Shown here: positions 43,779 through 55,210 of the stretch, piece after piece
Layout: each line of letters opens with the position of its first letter
How positions within the stretch are numbered: position 1 is the stretch's first letter
NCBI GenBank assembly: GCA_037126765.1
Contig: JBBCBC010000001.1
Span: 23,392,622-23,456,621, forward strand
Length of the DNA: 64,000 nt
Source of the DNA: Stenogyne calaminthoides
Lineage: Eukaryota; Streptophyta; Magnoliopsida; Lamiales; Lamiaceae
Direction of reading: 5' to 3'
Position numbers and translations under genes: made by a program
Notes under the pieces: model-generated
What the model saw: the letters and a program-made list of their open reading frames with translations, nothing else
Database searches by the model: none
Told to the model about the DNA's origin: nothing

Positions 43779-44820
43779 TTGGAGGAACTCGATAATGTGG
43801 ACATACCGGATAAGAACGATCCTAATGCTTACTCTGAAGCAATATCAGATATTGATTCAGGGAAGTGGCATGAAGCCATGAAATCCAAGATGGACTCGAT
43901 GTACACCAATCAAATTTGGGACTTGGTTGAGTTGCCTGAAGGGGTTAGACCCATATGTTGCGATTGGGTCTTCAAGAGCAAGACCAATGCAAATGGCAAA
44001 GTACAAACCTACAAAGCTAGGTTGGTAATGAAGGGTTATAGTCAATGCGAAGGCATTGACTATGACAAGACCTTCTCACCAGTTGCAAAGATCAAGTCCA
44101 TTCGAATTTCACTTGCGATAGCAGCACACTATGGTTATGAGATTTGGCAGATGGATGTCAAAACAGCTTCCCTCAATGGAAACATTGATAAGGAAGTGTT
44201 TATGACTCAACCGGAAGGTTTTACATCTAAGTCAAATTCTAATCTAGCATGCAAGCTAAAGATATCCATTTATGGATTGAAGCAAGCTTCTAGGAGTTGG
44301 AATATCCGATTTGATAAAACTATCAAGTTTTGACCTCATCAGAAATTCAGAAGATCCTTGCGTTTATCGTAAACGCAATGGGAAGAATATTATTTTCATA
44401 ATCGGGTATGTCAATGACATATTGATTTTGGGAAACAATATCCCGTTAATGTAGTCCATTAAAGATTTGTTGTTAAAGACCTTTATGATGAAGGGTCTTG
44501 GTGAAGCCTGCTACATCCTAGGGATCATGATCCACAGGGATAGATCCAAGAGGATGTTGGGGCTGTCACAGCCCACCTATGTAGACAAGGTGTTGTTGAA
44601 GCGTTTTGCGATGGAGAACACTAAGAGAGGATGTCTATCGGCAAATCATGGGATAAAACTATCAAAGAAGGATTGTCCTTCTGTTGAAGCTGATATCAAG
44701 CACATGAAAGATGTCCCATATGCATATGCAATTGGGTCAATCATGTACGCCATGACTTGCACAAGGTCAAACGTGGCCTACGTCATCAAAATCACTAGTA
44801 AGATACCAACAGAATCCTAG
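43779..44820 (+). pseudogene. copia A reverse transcriptase
   Basis: Seen: 43779-44333 (184 residues) with AMKSKMDSMYTNQIWDLVEL, CDWVFKSKTNANGK, DYDKTFSPVAKIKSIRISLA, DVKTASLNGNID (the usual AFLNG has become ASLNG) and YGLKQASRSWNIRFD. A stop and shift follow near 44331. The active-site box reads GYVNDILILG (about 44405-44434), so the first Asp of YVDD is Asn. The frame 44467-44820 continues with MKGLGEACYILGIMIHRD and YAIGSIMYAMTCTRSNVAY. RT would copy the element RNA; the lost catalytic Asp and the stops make it inactive. Confidence 0.9.
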
Positions 44821-45300
44821 TGAGTCTCACTGGATTGCTGTCGAGGCCATTCTGAAGTATCTCAGACGAACTAAAGAATGTCTTCTTGTCTATAGTGGAA
44901 AGTCAGAACTAGTAGTGACTAGTTATGCTGAAGCAAGTTTCCAATCCGATTGTGACAATTACAAATCACAGTCAGGTTAGGTTTCACTCTCAATAATGGG
45001 GCGGTCAGTTAGAATAGTTCCAAGCAAGAGACGATCGTAGAGTCAACAACCGAAGCTGAGTACATTGCTGTATCAGGAGCCTCAAGGAGGCTTTCTGGAT
45101 TTTATAGTTCTTAAGAGAACTAGGGGTAGTTCCGAGTGTCAGTTGTCTAATAAACTTATATTGAGACAATGTTGGTGCGATTGCGCATGCAAAGGAACCG
45201 AGATCAACAAGCAGTATCAGGCTTATCATTTGATCCGATAGATCATAACGATAGGAGAAATATAATTAAAATGTATTCCCACATATTTAATTTGGCAGAA
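44821..45300 (+). pseudogene. copia A RNase H remnant
   Basis: Frame-broken RNase H. Seen: HWIAVEAILKYLRRTKEC just after the RT stop, a decayed YAEASFQSD-like block, then KQETIVESTTEAEYIAVSGA (about 45025-45085), the TEAEY block with the catalytic Glu. Terminal blocks are only faintly visible before the PPT. Confidence 0.8.
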
Positions 45301-45397
45301 CCTTTCACCATAACACTGAGTGTTCATGTACACACTAGACATTTGATGGTCTAGGGGTTAGACATGTAGGTGATTGACTCTAGTCCAAGTGGGAGAT

Positions 45398-46071
45398 TGT
45401 TAGTGTTAGTGTCCTAGAGACAATCTATTGTAAGGACATAATACTCGATGATATTCAGTTTGATTTAATATTATAGTTCACTTAATATTAATGTATGGCA
45501 TTGTTTGCATTTATTCATGCAAGTGTTCCCATGAGTCATTGTTGTCATTGAGGTTGTGAGAACTCAGATGACTTAAGCATGATTCTCAAATAGCTCCGAT
45601 CAAGGATCATCAAGAATGGGATATTGATGATGCAATGGAGATTGGTGTGCGATCTGCATCATTCTCTTAGAGAGTGTAGTAAGATCTCACTTACTACGAG
45701 ATACTAGGTATCTCATGATGGATGCACAAATACCTTAGAGGGTATTGGTATACCAATCCGAGAAACCGTTTGATGTATTTCCACTATATGTGTCTACGGG
45801 TGTCTCGGTTAGTGGGAGCGATGCGATACTCCTTTGACTTGAGGTCAATACGCACGACATGTGTGGGATGATGAACTTTGACCATGACCAACGCTTGCAC
45901 CCTTCCATGGGTAGATACGGCTTGGATTGGGTTCATCACGAAGTGCATTTGCGTGGTAGTTGAGCCAAGAATAGGATTCATTCCTCAAAGTGGATTTAGA
46001 GAGAATACTCATCTTCTCATCATAATTGGATCAAAGTCATCGGTCGATGCACGTCAACTTAGACTTTGTGG
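45398..46071 (+). repeat. 3' LTR of copia element A, truncated
   Basis: First 674 bp of the LTR, matching 37722 onward. The match stops at agactttgtgg (46071), where the 5' LTR continues ctaagtgtgacatac. The new sequence gagtgactctccactacaaagt makes an imperfect palindrome with the LTR end. Confidence 0.9.
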
Positions 46072-47151
46072 GAGTGACTCTCCACTACAAAGTCACTAAC
46101 AAAAGAACTCTAAGGTACACAAAAAAAAAGTGACTCTAAGGTACAAAAAAATGGTCAAAAAGTATAAGTTGCCCTTCTGCCCAGTTTTCTGCACTTCTGA
46201 CACGTTTTCTGCACTTCTGACTCATTTTAACTTTTTGTATTTTAAAATTTTAAAAGTCCAAATTTTTTAATTTACTGAATTAATTAAATTATTAATTAAT
46301 ACAAAATTTTGAATTTATGAACTTTTCAATCAATTTTATGGTGCTTTTTTTTTTAAATTGTATTTGGAAGTCCAAAAAATATGCAATTTTCAGAAAATAA
46401 TTTTTTTAAATTTATGCACTTCTGGACTAATTTGGAAGTGCATTTCTTTATATTTTATGTACTTCTAGGCAATTTTTAGATGTATTTTTTTTAATTTATG
46501 GACTTGTGAACCAATTTTGGAGTGCATTTTTTTAAATTTTTAGAGTGCATTTTTTTTAAATTTATGCACTTGTGAGCCAATTTTGGAGTGCATTTTTTTT
46601 CTACAATATATAATTACATAAATTTTTTTTTGCAAGAATTAATAAAAAATACACAAAAATAAACAAATTAAACTAGAAAAACCAGAAAAAAAAATCCATA
46701 AATATGCAGAAATCCTAATAAAACAACACCAATCTGGAAAATTACACAAAATCTGCAGAAAACCTAATAAAAATATTTAAACAAATCTGCCAACCCAAAA
46801 AAAAAATTCCTAATCTGATTCACTCAACCTCAGAAACGAAAATTACAAAAATTAAACAGAAAATTACAACAAAATCTACAGAAAAATACAAATCTATTAT
46901 GCATCAAAATTAAATACCAATCTGTTATGCATCAAAATACTAATCTGCAGAAAAATAACAACAATCTGTTCAGGCCGCCATCTCTACAGAAAAATACAAC
47001 ACCAATCTGCAAGCAAATTACAGACAACTTAGCTTACCTTTATTCAAAATCAGTCACATAAAATCAAGTTATCTAAAAACATAGCAAAAATCGCACACAA
47101 ACAGATCGGTACCTAAACCGGGTGACTCGCGAAAATAGATCCGGCCGCGAC
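46072..47151. other. A-rich unidentified DNA between elements
   Basis: 1.1 kb that matches nothing else in the window. It starts with two gtgactctaaggtac-type phrases (around 46075-46140) and continues with degenerate repeats (46350-46600). A strongly A-rich plus strand (T-rich minus) follows, with repeated 'aatctgcagaaaa' and 'tctgttatgcatcaaaat' phrases, and ends in a short GC-rich piece (gatccggccgcgac) where E1 inserted. It could be part of a Mutator- or CACTA-like element or intron/leader sequence of a host gene. I cannot decide. Confidence 0.3.
46350..46600. repeat. degenerate tandem repeats of about 60-75 bp
   Basis: Four loose copies of a unit built on 'tttatgcacttctggactaa' and 'ttttggagtgcattttttt'. 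Spacing varies and copies are diverged. Confidence 0.6.
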
Positions 47152-48038
47152 TGTTGATACCAAAAATATGAACAAAGATTCAGAGGTTTATGTGACTAAG
47201 TTTGGCATCAAACTAATAATGATTTGGAGGGATTAAGACTTAGTGAGGAGCAAAGAGAATGTTTTTCATTAAATGCGAATGATTGATCTTGAATGCATGA
47301 GGGAGTAAAGCATTAAATTTGCAAGAGGAGTTGGGCCAAGGGCCTCTTTTTAGCTTCTTAGAGCCTTGTAATAAATGGAAAATGTGGAACCTTTAATTGA
47401 GTTCTTACTACAAGTATTTATACTTGATATAACATGGGAGTAGATCCCTAGATCCTAGTCTCTAGACAATTAATGTAATTTGGCCAAAGTCCTGGATTAG
47501 GATCGGCCCAATTGCAGTCCTAATTAATGGCTCTTGTCTCTATTCGCCAGTTCGAGGTCGCTGGTGTCTTTTCTGAGGTCGTCGGTGCTACTTCCGAGGT
47601 CGCCCTGCAGGCCCTTTCCCCATCGGTGAATCCGCTTCAGTAACTCGGGAGATCTTCAGGGCACAGGTCACCCGTTAAGGAAAGTCTCCCCTGCTCGGGA
47701 GCCGCCGGGGGCGCAGATAGGTTGGCACGGTGCCTGGGGTCCCATGCCGCCCACAGATTTTAGAAGCCGAGGTCTTTTGCAAGCTCGCCCTCGAGGAGGT
47801 CGGGATGTTTTCCGACTTCATCTTTTGGGCCAACCCGGGTTTTTTCCCAGGTCGCCAACGTCGCTCGTCCATCCCTCGAGCCCACGAACTCGCTTCATGG
47901 CCCGGACATGACCCACACCTGTATGACCCGGGAGACAGGTGGCAATCCCGGGTTAGGGGACCTCGTCAATCTCAAATCGCAGGTTAAATCCCCTAAGCGA
48001 GGGATCTTCGCACATCTCTAAATAAATCACACACAACA
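47152..48038 (-). repeat. 3' LTR of Tat element E1
   Basis: 887 bp, tgttgatacc … acacaaca. A minus-strand TATA box (reverse complement of gtatttatacttg near 47413) lies in the left third. The right half is GC-rich. The left neighbour gcgac (47147-47151) is the predicted target duplication, whose partner would be outside the window. Confidence 0.8.
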
Positions 48039-48284
48039 ATTGCCCCCCAGGTCGCATGTCGAGCTTTCAGCTCGGGAGGGGGCCTGGTAGCGGACAACTG
48101 CCTCGATTACTGGTTAGGTCGCGATGTCTTCCCTGAATTTGATGAGATATTTCGTATTCCGAGGGCGGCCAGCTATGACGTGCGTAGGTTGCTTTGGCAG
48201 GTGCAATGATGGCGCGTGTCTTCCACGCGCTGGATTCTAAACGTCACGACTCGTGGGTGTCCTCGATCCGCGAGCTCTACGCGC

Positions 48285-48310
48285 CCTAATTGGGTTCTAT
48301 TTAAGTGGGA
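48285..48310 (+). promoter_or_regulatory. probable promoter of the E1 antisense gene
   Basis: A tatttaag TATA-like box (about 48298-48305) lies about 150 bp before the antisense gene's ATG (48451). It is followed by a C/T-rich leader (tctccctcatttctcac), the same arrangement as ctctataac upstream of the E2 gene (about 54117) and ctataaatag at 57622. Confidence 0.45.
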
Positions 48311-49498
48311 ATTCTCCCTCATTTCTCACTTTCGCATTTTTGCCCTCCCCCCCCTTCTCCAAGAATCCTTGCCGTGAAATCATTCGTCGTCGCCGGAGTT
48401 CCCGCAGACCTAGAGTTTCAGGTAACAACCCCCCTCCTTTTTGATCTTCCTATGGATACCCAATTTAGTACCCCGGCTTCGCAAGCCTCTGTTGGAGAGA
48501 CCATCGCATTTCCATCGTCGGTTGGGCCAGGAGCGCCATCATCGACAGTTCTACCCAGCAGTGACTTCCCCGTATTCGACGTTTCCTCCGATTTTGCCAC
48601 CCGCGACGAGCTGGGCGATGAGGGTTCTGACTCCGATTCATTTTATTATAACATCCTTTGAGAGGATGATGCAGTGGATGGTGGGGATGAGGACTGGCGG
48701 GACGCTGTCTCCCCCGGATCGATGGTGGTTTATGGAGCTCGGGTATCTCCTTGTCAGGCTGGGCCTTCTTCCACTGTGCAGCCACTTGATTCGGTGGCTC
48801 AAGGACATACCCCGACCGCTGAGATCCCCTATGCTCGGACTGAAGCCTGCCCCTCGGGGCTCAGTTTCAAAGAGTATGTCAGCAATTTTCCCTATCAGCG
48901 ACCCGCACAGTGCCCTTCTGAGAGGAAAGGTAAGACGAGGGGGGAAGAGATCTTATTCATGGCCGGCGAACTCCCCAGCTCGATTGAGGAGGCCGAACTA
49001 GACCTTTTTCTAGAGTGGTACGAGGTCCCACAGGATGTTCACTTCTGGGTCCCGACCCTTGACAAGAGGGCCGACCAACCCCCCGAGGGTGTGTGGCCAT
49101 CAACCAGGGTGCTATGGATGTCGGCGTGTGCTTTCCTCTTCACCTGAGGATTAGTGAGATCTTGAACCGGTGGGATGTCGCCCCAACTCAAATTACGCCG
49201 AACAGGTGGAGCACGTTGGTCGGGCTATTAACTGTGTTCGGGTCGATTCAGCCCGGCCACCTTCCTGCAGTCGATGAGATTCTCTCGTTAATGAACATAG
49301 TGGGTACCCACATGGAAGGGGATGGTTGGTATTACATGCGGGCTCGTCCTCATAACAAGATAGTGGAGGATGTCCCGAATAAGGTGGACGGGTGGAAGTC
49401 GTGATATTGGTGGGTCTCTGGAGACTGGCGAAGCCCGGTGGAGGTGTCCGACCGAGGTGGCCGGATTAACATTAGGACTGAGTTCGGCTTTGCTCAAA

Positions 49499-49561
49499 GT
49501 AAGTTCCGGTATTTCCCTTTATTCTCTTGGTCGCTGATTTGACTTCGTTTTCCTTTTGCAG
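49499..49561 (+). other. intron 1 of the E1 antisense gene
   Basis: 63 bp, gctcaaa|gtaagt … ccttttgcag|ctaagacg. Removal keeps one frame (AQ then TKTPEDPLFL). The pyrimidine-rich 3' end is strong. It corresponds to the intron at 55211-55274 in E2. Confidence 0.75.
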
Positions 49562-50278
49562 CTAAGACGCCGGAGGACCCTCTTTTCTTGAGTTTCCTAG
49601 CTCGTGCAGTCGTGGTATGTCAGAAAAGTCTCCTCAAAAGGTCGTTGAAAGTCCTGGGGACAAACGAATCTCGGCAGAGCTCGGGCTTACTAATCAGTCC
49701 CAACCATTTGCGGGTTCAAAACCCTCGAGATAGTTCCTCTTCCGACGATTCTTGTAAATTTGTTGCTCGAACTGATTTCTAGTTTTGTTAGCAATGGCAC
49801 CTCTCTTCAACCTCGCCATCGTCCCAACTCCTGCGGAAGTGGAAATCATGTCAGCCTCCAACCCCGCTGCTATGAAGAAGGAGAGGATCAGGCAGCTTGC
49901 CGAAGCAAAGGCAAAACAGAAAGCAGAGAGGGCGGCCCAGGAACTCTCCAAAGCGTCCTCCACTGAGGGGGGCTCGGGAACCCAGCAGTCCGTGGGACCC
50001 GAGGTCACAGTCACCCTTGGTGCCGACCGACCTACTACTCAGCCCGCGACCGGCCCTCCACCGTCGGACAGGGGTAAGAAAGCGGCGAGCTAATCCAAAC
50101 GATGCGACCGCAAGCTCACTAACGACCGCTCCAAGAGGAGTCATCGAGGGGATGAGTCCCAGGAGTCGCCTCGAAGTACCCGCTCTTCACGCCCCGCTGG
50201 TTCTCGGTATGGCCGCATCTCAGAGGAAGAGCGGGAGAAGGATGATCAGACCTTTCTTGGATGGGGTGACTCGTCTGT

Positions 50279-50333
50279 GTAAGCTCCCATATATAAATAT
50301 ATTTTTTTTTCTTAACATCTGCCACTCTCGCAG
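50279..50333 (+). other. intron 2 of the E1 antisense gene
   Basis: 55 bp, tcgtctgt|gtaagc … actctcgcag|ggatac, with a T run before the acceptor. Splicing keeps the frame (GDSSV then DTTDLPHF). It corresponds to 55950-56000 in E2. Confidence 0.75.
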
Positions 50334-51451
50334 GGATACTACCGACCTGCCGCACTTTGTTGCGAGCTACCTCCGCTCATGGCACCTCAACTCCCTACAG
50401 AACCTCCCGGACTACATGCGCCGAGCTTGCGAACTACCCGCCAGGTCATGGACGCTTGGTATGGAAAACGTCGTGGAGGGGGTCGGGCCCGTCGGTAACA
50501 TCCGGATGGCCATGGTATATACGGGCCGGCTGGCGGCGACCATGATGAAGGCCTCGAAGGATTTCACTACCTCCGACGAGTGGGTCCGGCTGGCTTTTGA
50601 AGAGAAAAAATAGGCGGAGAAAGCTCGGGAGGAGGCCGTCGATGCCAAGAACACCGCCCTTGGGGTGATCGAGGGGCTCAAGATCCGATTGGACAGCTCG
50701 GAGGTGCAAATCCGAGATCTTGATAATTCGGTGGTAGGGATGGATGTCGAGATAAAACCCAGCAGGTCGGAGGTTAACTATCTGAAGGCTGAGTTGGACG
50801 TGCGCGAGGGCGTCCTTCAGGAGAAGAATGAGCAGCTCCGTGTTCAGGGGGTCGATCTCAAGGAGAAAGATCAGGAGATTGCTCGCCTCAAGGAGGACAA
50901 CGCTGTTTTGGATGGCCTGGGTAACTTTGCCTCGGTTGAGGTTATGGCGAAATGCATCCGCCTTGCTCGCTCTTTTCCTAAGGGGTCAGCCCTCAAAACC
51001 GCTCTAGTCATGGAACTATCGGCTTTCTTCGACCACAACCCAGCCAAGCCTGGGGATTCCTTCCCTGTTGCTGACTTGGGTCCGGATGGGTTCGACCTGA
51101 GTCGATTCGAAGGCATCAAGGACCTAGATTTCTTCGATCCGGATTCCATCCTGTCCTCCTCGGCCGGCAATCAAGGGGGGGGCTACTAGCCCAACGATGG
51201 AAGATTGGCCGAGGGAGAAAGAGGGAGAGGAGACGGCGAACCCCGAGGTGGAGCTTCAGCTGATTGAGGATGAAAGAATGGTGGACCAGGTCCCGAGTTG
51301 ATGCCCTTGTTTCCTTCCACTTACCTTTTTATTTTTTCTGAAAATGTATCGACCCTCGGGGTCTTAGCTGAATCATCTTGCCCTAAGGGGCTTTTATCTG
51401 TAGTTTCCTTTGCTTTAATGAAACGGACCTTGTTCATGAAGTTGTCTTTAA

Positions 51452-52166
51452 TTATTTACCTCGCTTTATAATACCGCCACACTTGATTGCGACTTGACGA
51501 TCTTAATAAGCGGTTTTCGAATTTTTGATCTTGTCTAGGTTATTTATCTCGCTTTAGAATGTCGTCTTACTTGGTTGCGACTTCGCGATCTCAATAACCG
51601 TCTTGAGATCTAACGAATTTGTCCAAGTTATTTATCTCGCTTTAGAACGTCGTCTTACTCGGTTGCGACTTCGGGATCTTAATAACCGACTTGAGATTTA
51701 ATGAATTTGTCTAAGTTATTTATCTCGCTTTAGAATGTCGTCTTACTTGGTCTCGACTTCGCGATCTTAATAACCGATTTGAGATTTAATGAGTTTGTCT
51801 GTTATTTATCTCGCTTTAGAACGTCGTCTTACTTGGTTGCGACTTTGCGATCTTAATAACTGACTTGAGATTTAATGAATTTGTCTAAGTTATTTATCTC
51901 GCTTTAGAATGTCGTCTTACTTGGTTGCGATCTCGCGATCTTAATAACCGACTTGAGATTTTGTCTAAGTTATTTATCTCGCTTTAGAATGCCGTCTTAT
52001 TTGGTTGCGACCTCGTGATCTTAATAACCGACTTGAGATTTTGTCTAAGTTATTCATCTCGCTTTAGAACGTCGTCTTATTTGGTTGCGACCTCGCGATC
52101 TTAATAACCGACTTGAGATTTTGTCTAAGTTATTCATCTCGCTTTAGAACGTCGTCTTATTTGGTT
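51452..52166. repeat. satellite-like tandem array, about 8.5 units of 80-89 bp
   Basis: Units start with tatttatctcgctttagaa and contain cgtcttacttggttgcgac and gatcttaataaccgacttga. The first unit is diverged. Units 2-5 are 86-89 bp, the following three are 80 bp owing to a shared 8-bp loss, and the last is partial. The array lies between the antisense gene's 3' end and the pol end, the region of Tat elements known to create satellites. Confidence 0.93.
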
Positions 52167-52339
52167 TCCTAGACCTGCTAGGGGCCTTATAGATCTACCC
52201 CCCCCTATTTTTTGAGCTGATTTTCTTAAACAAAATTGGAAATAAGGAAATAGATGGGAAAATTAGAACTTTGTATTTATGTAGGATGAAATCACTACAT
52301 TTATAACCGAAGTAAGTTCTTATTAATAATACTGATCGA

Positions 52340-53204
52340 GCTGGAAAGGAGCCCTTACTGATAATACTTCTTTAAGAAGGTCGCGTTCCATGGGTACTGT
52401 GCTGGAGTACCGTCGATATCTTCTAGCTCGTACGCCCCGTTGGGTAGAATTTTGGTGACTCAGAATGGTCCCTCCCACGTCGGGCCTAAAGGACCATTGT
52501 TCCCACCCTGTACTCTCTTAAGGACAAGGTCGCCCTTGCGAAACTGGCGGACCCGGACTTTTGAGTTGTAGTATTTCTCTGATCTCTGCTTCTAAATTTC
52601 ATTGTGAATGTTCGAGTTGATCCGCTTTTCTTCAAGTAGGCCGAGATTGACTTCCTGAGCTCGGTCATTTTCTTCGCCGATGGTCTGCAAGGTTCGATAT
52701 GTCGGGAATTGGATTTCGGCTGGGATGACTGCCTCCGACCCAAAAGCGAGTGAAAAAGGTGTCTCGCCTATCGAACTCCTGCAAGTGGTTCGATATGCCC
52801 AGAGTATCTCGGGGAGTTTGCTTGCCCAGGTACCCTAGGCACCTTCGATCCTTGTCTTGAGGGTGCACTTAATTATCTTGTTGACAGCCTCGACCTGGCC
52901 GTTTGACTGTGGATAATACGGGGTTGAGAATAGCATTGTGATTTTCCATTTCTCAAAAAAGGTCCTCACTTCCCATCCATTGAATTGTGGTCCGTTATCT
53001 AACACGATCGCCATCGGGAGCCCGAACCTGCAGATAATATTTTTCCATATGAATAGTATTATGGTTGATTGATCGGTGCTACCCAAGGCCTCTTCCTCCG
53101 CCCATTTGGTAAAGTAGTTCACTGCGATGACGACGAACTTGACTGAGCCCGGTGTCGTTTGTAAAGGGCAAATCAGGTCGATTCCCCATTTGGCGAAGGG
53201 CCAC
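52340..53204 (-). pseudogene. Tat E1 integrase, C-terminal half, cut by E2
   Basis: Seen: 52835-53122 with MNYFTKWAEEEALGS, ICRFGLPMAIVLDNGPQFNG (second catalytic Asp), KWKITMLFSTPYYPQSNGQV and EAVNKIIKCTLK (catalytic Glu). Below 52835 the frames change (stop near 52830), continuing through a decayed HTPFSLAFGSEAV-like stretch and KVRVRQFRKGDLVLKRV-like sequence. The end block, NGAYELEDIDGTPAQYPWNA, lies near 52390-52440. Above 53122 the frame shifts, and the sequence is cut at 53204 by the E2 LTR in the middle of the LICPLQ block. The equivalent intact order is at 58770-59972 in E2. Confidence 0.88.
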
Positions 53205-53797
53205 TGTTGTACCCGGCTTGATCACCGGCGAACAAACAAGTGAATTTGTTAAGTTCCGATCAAGATAATGGCGAAAGCAATAAATATGACACACAATTTG
53301 ATTACCCAGTTCGTCTTTGGAATAGACTACGTCTGGGGGCACCAAGCCAGGATATTTTCTGTATTATTTCTGCCTAGGATACTAAGAGTTCGATCCTTTA
53401 CAATGTACATTACAAGTGATATTTATAGACACGGAACTAGGGCTACGATCTTCGTGGGCTTTTCCCTCGTGGACCAACTAGGGTTTCCTTCCTTGCTCCG
53501 CAAGTCGAGCTTGTAGATATGCTTTCCCTGGTTATATCCCGAGAAATCCGCCTCATCATAACTGCCCGAATCTTATCCATATTTATCTCTAACCGAAATC
53601 GCGACTTCTTCGACCGCGATGTCTAATTCTTTCGAGTCGCTCAGCGACTTCTTTGCCATGTCAAGCCGCTAGCGACCTTCCGAGACTTCAAAGTCGCCTC
53701 CCGTCTTATTCCAGCTGGATGAAGTCGGATAGCAAGCTAAACATGAGATTGTCCAATCTCAAGCCTCCATTAAACAGAGTTATTTCCCCCTACAACA
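53205..53797 (-). repeat. 3' LTR of Tat element E2
   Basis: 593 bp, tgttgtacccgg … ctacaaca. The minus-strand TATA box is the reverse complement of gatatttatagac (about 53420-53432). Related to the fragment at 1-555. On the minus strand gaggggcaat (53798-53807) is the PPT. Confidence 0.88.
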
Positions 53798-55210
53798 ATT
53801 GCCCCTCAAGATGAGGTCACGAGCTCGCTCCAGGATCTTATCTTGAACCGTTGAGATTCACTGACTTATAGCAAGTAGACCTAGGGATCTGTGCCCGAGT
53901 CAAGTCTCTGTCCTTGGGGAGTCGTATGGTCGCCTAGGTTTCCTCAATCGGCGTGACAAGTGATAGGATTGCAATGATGGTGCGACATGCAGGTGACGTT
54001 TCAAGCCGCGAATTCGCCCAATCAGCGATCGCGTGCTTCCTACGTGTTGCCCACGTCGCCCTAATTTCCGCGGGGCCCCCCCAGAATTTCAAATTTATAC
54101 TTTTGACCCCTTGTCCCTCTATAACTAGGCCTAGGGTTCCTCCTCAAAACCCTTCATCTTTCTCGCCTCTCAAAACTCCGGCTTGAACTTCTGCGTCCGT
54201 CCTTCCGGCTATTCTTCAGAGACCCGGCAGTTCTTCAGGTAATCGCTCTTTCTACTTCACACCAATGGCATCCGGTTCTAAATCCCCTCCTACGCCCCCT
54301 CCGTTCATGATTTCAACATCATCTGATGAAGACAATACGGCGATCGCCGAGTTATATCATCGCGATCAAGCAGAGACCGCCGCCCCCAATCCTGCCCCGC
54401 CTCCGACAGCCAGTGCTTCCAGCGCCGGTCGGGACAATGACAGGGATGATAACCAATTCTTGATGGAGTTGGATGAAATCACACACATTCCAGCCCTGGA
54501 ATCGAGTCCCCTTCGTATGGCCGCACCGGCGAGGGAGGCGAGGGCTGGGTCTTCTAACCAGGCCCGGAAATATGGGGCCTACGAGCGGGCTTTTGACTAC
54601 CACTCCTACATGGCCCAGGCCCCATACAAGAGACCAGACCGCAGCTTCTAGAAGTCGGTCAAGTCGGAGTTTGTGGCATCACTTGACAAGAACAGGTCGG
54701 TCCTCACCGACGGTTACGTGCAATCTCTTCGACGCCTTTACAAAGTCCCCCGGGATGTGCATTTTTACGGGGCGGCCTCCGATGAGAGAGCTGACCAACC
54801 GTCGCCCAGGATGATCGCAGTTAACGAGCATACAATGGATGTCGGGATCCAGTTCCCGCTCCACCCAGCGATTTCTCACCTACTGGCGGCTTAGAATCAG
54901 AGTCTGACCCAGATCACTCCTAATGGATGGAGTTACATTCTTTCCACAATAACTGTGCTGGGACAGGCCGGGCTATATCGGTTGCCGAACCCTGGAGAAA
55001 TATCTTTCGTGATGACGCCCATTGCCCAAGCCGGCGGCTACAATGTCGTGCGACTTCGTCGGGGCAGGGAGCTCGTGAGTGGGATCCCTAACAAAGTCTA
55101 TGGTTGGCACATGAAGTGGTGGTTCGTTGGAGGGGCATGGGAGTCCGTGGACCCTTCAAGCACTCTGCCCATACATGTCCCAACCGATTATGCCCATCGG
55201 GTCGACCACG

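Larger units (their letters stand above)
37722..46071 (+). mobile_element. copia retrotransposon, family A, 3' LTR truncated
   Basis: Seen: the 5' LTR 37722-39333 (1612 bp, tgttagtgttag start), PBS at 39335, gag to RNase H blocks from 41340 to 45300, the PPT ccaagtgggagat at 45385-45397, and a 3' LTR from 45398 cut off at 46071. A target duplication cannot be tested because of the truncation. The two LTRs are about 97% alike where they overlap, apart from an indel of about 27 bp (present in the 5' LTR near 37812). The same LTR family forms the solo LTR at 13542-33859. The polyprotein has many stops and is not functional. Confidence 0.92.
48451..51189 (+). pseudogene. antisense gene of Tat element E1 ('putative gypsy type transposon' family)
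   Basis: Opposite strand to pol. Seen: N-terminal Ser/Pro-rich and acidic part (ATG 48451). A conserved domain follows, with FLEWYEVPQDVHFWVP, then after a frameshift near 49100 MDVGVCFPLHLRISEIL, TQITPNRWSTLVGLL and GWYYMRARP, the layout of the PF04195-like family. Intron 1 is 49499-49561. A Lys/Ala-rich segment comes next (KKERIRQLAEAKAKQKAERA), then DDQTFLGW, intron 2 (50279-50333), and DLPHFVASYLRSWHL. The gene ends with a long coiled coil (QIRDLDNSVVG to QEIARLKEDNAVL) and an acidic tail, stopping at 51187-51189. A stop at 48659-48661, another after KKAAS near 50091 and one near 50611 show decay. Function is unknown; the coiled coil suggests self-association. Confidence 0.75.
47152..53204 (-). 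mobile_element. Tat-type gypsy element E1 (3' part), interrupted by E2
   Basis: Reading on the minus strand: integrase C-terminal half (52340-53204), tandem repeat array (51452-52166), a gene on the opposite strand (48451-51189), PPT (48039-48048, gggggcaat), and a 3' LTR 47152-48038. A gene antisense to gag-pol between pol and the 3' LTR is typical of some Tat-lineage elements. The integrase is cut at 53204 by the LTR of E2. The rest of E1 should therefore lie beyond E2, outside the window. Confidence 0.88.

Noticed and set aside
51452..52166. CRISPR-like or centromeric array
   Set aside because: Units abut directly with no unique spacers, and the array is confined within gypsy element E1. 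Treated as an element-internal tandem repeat.
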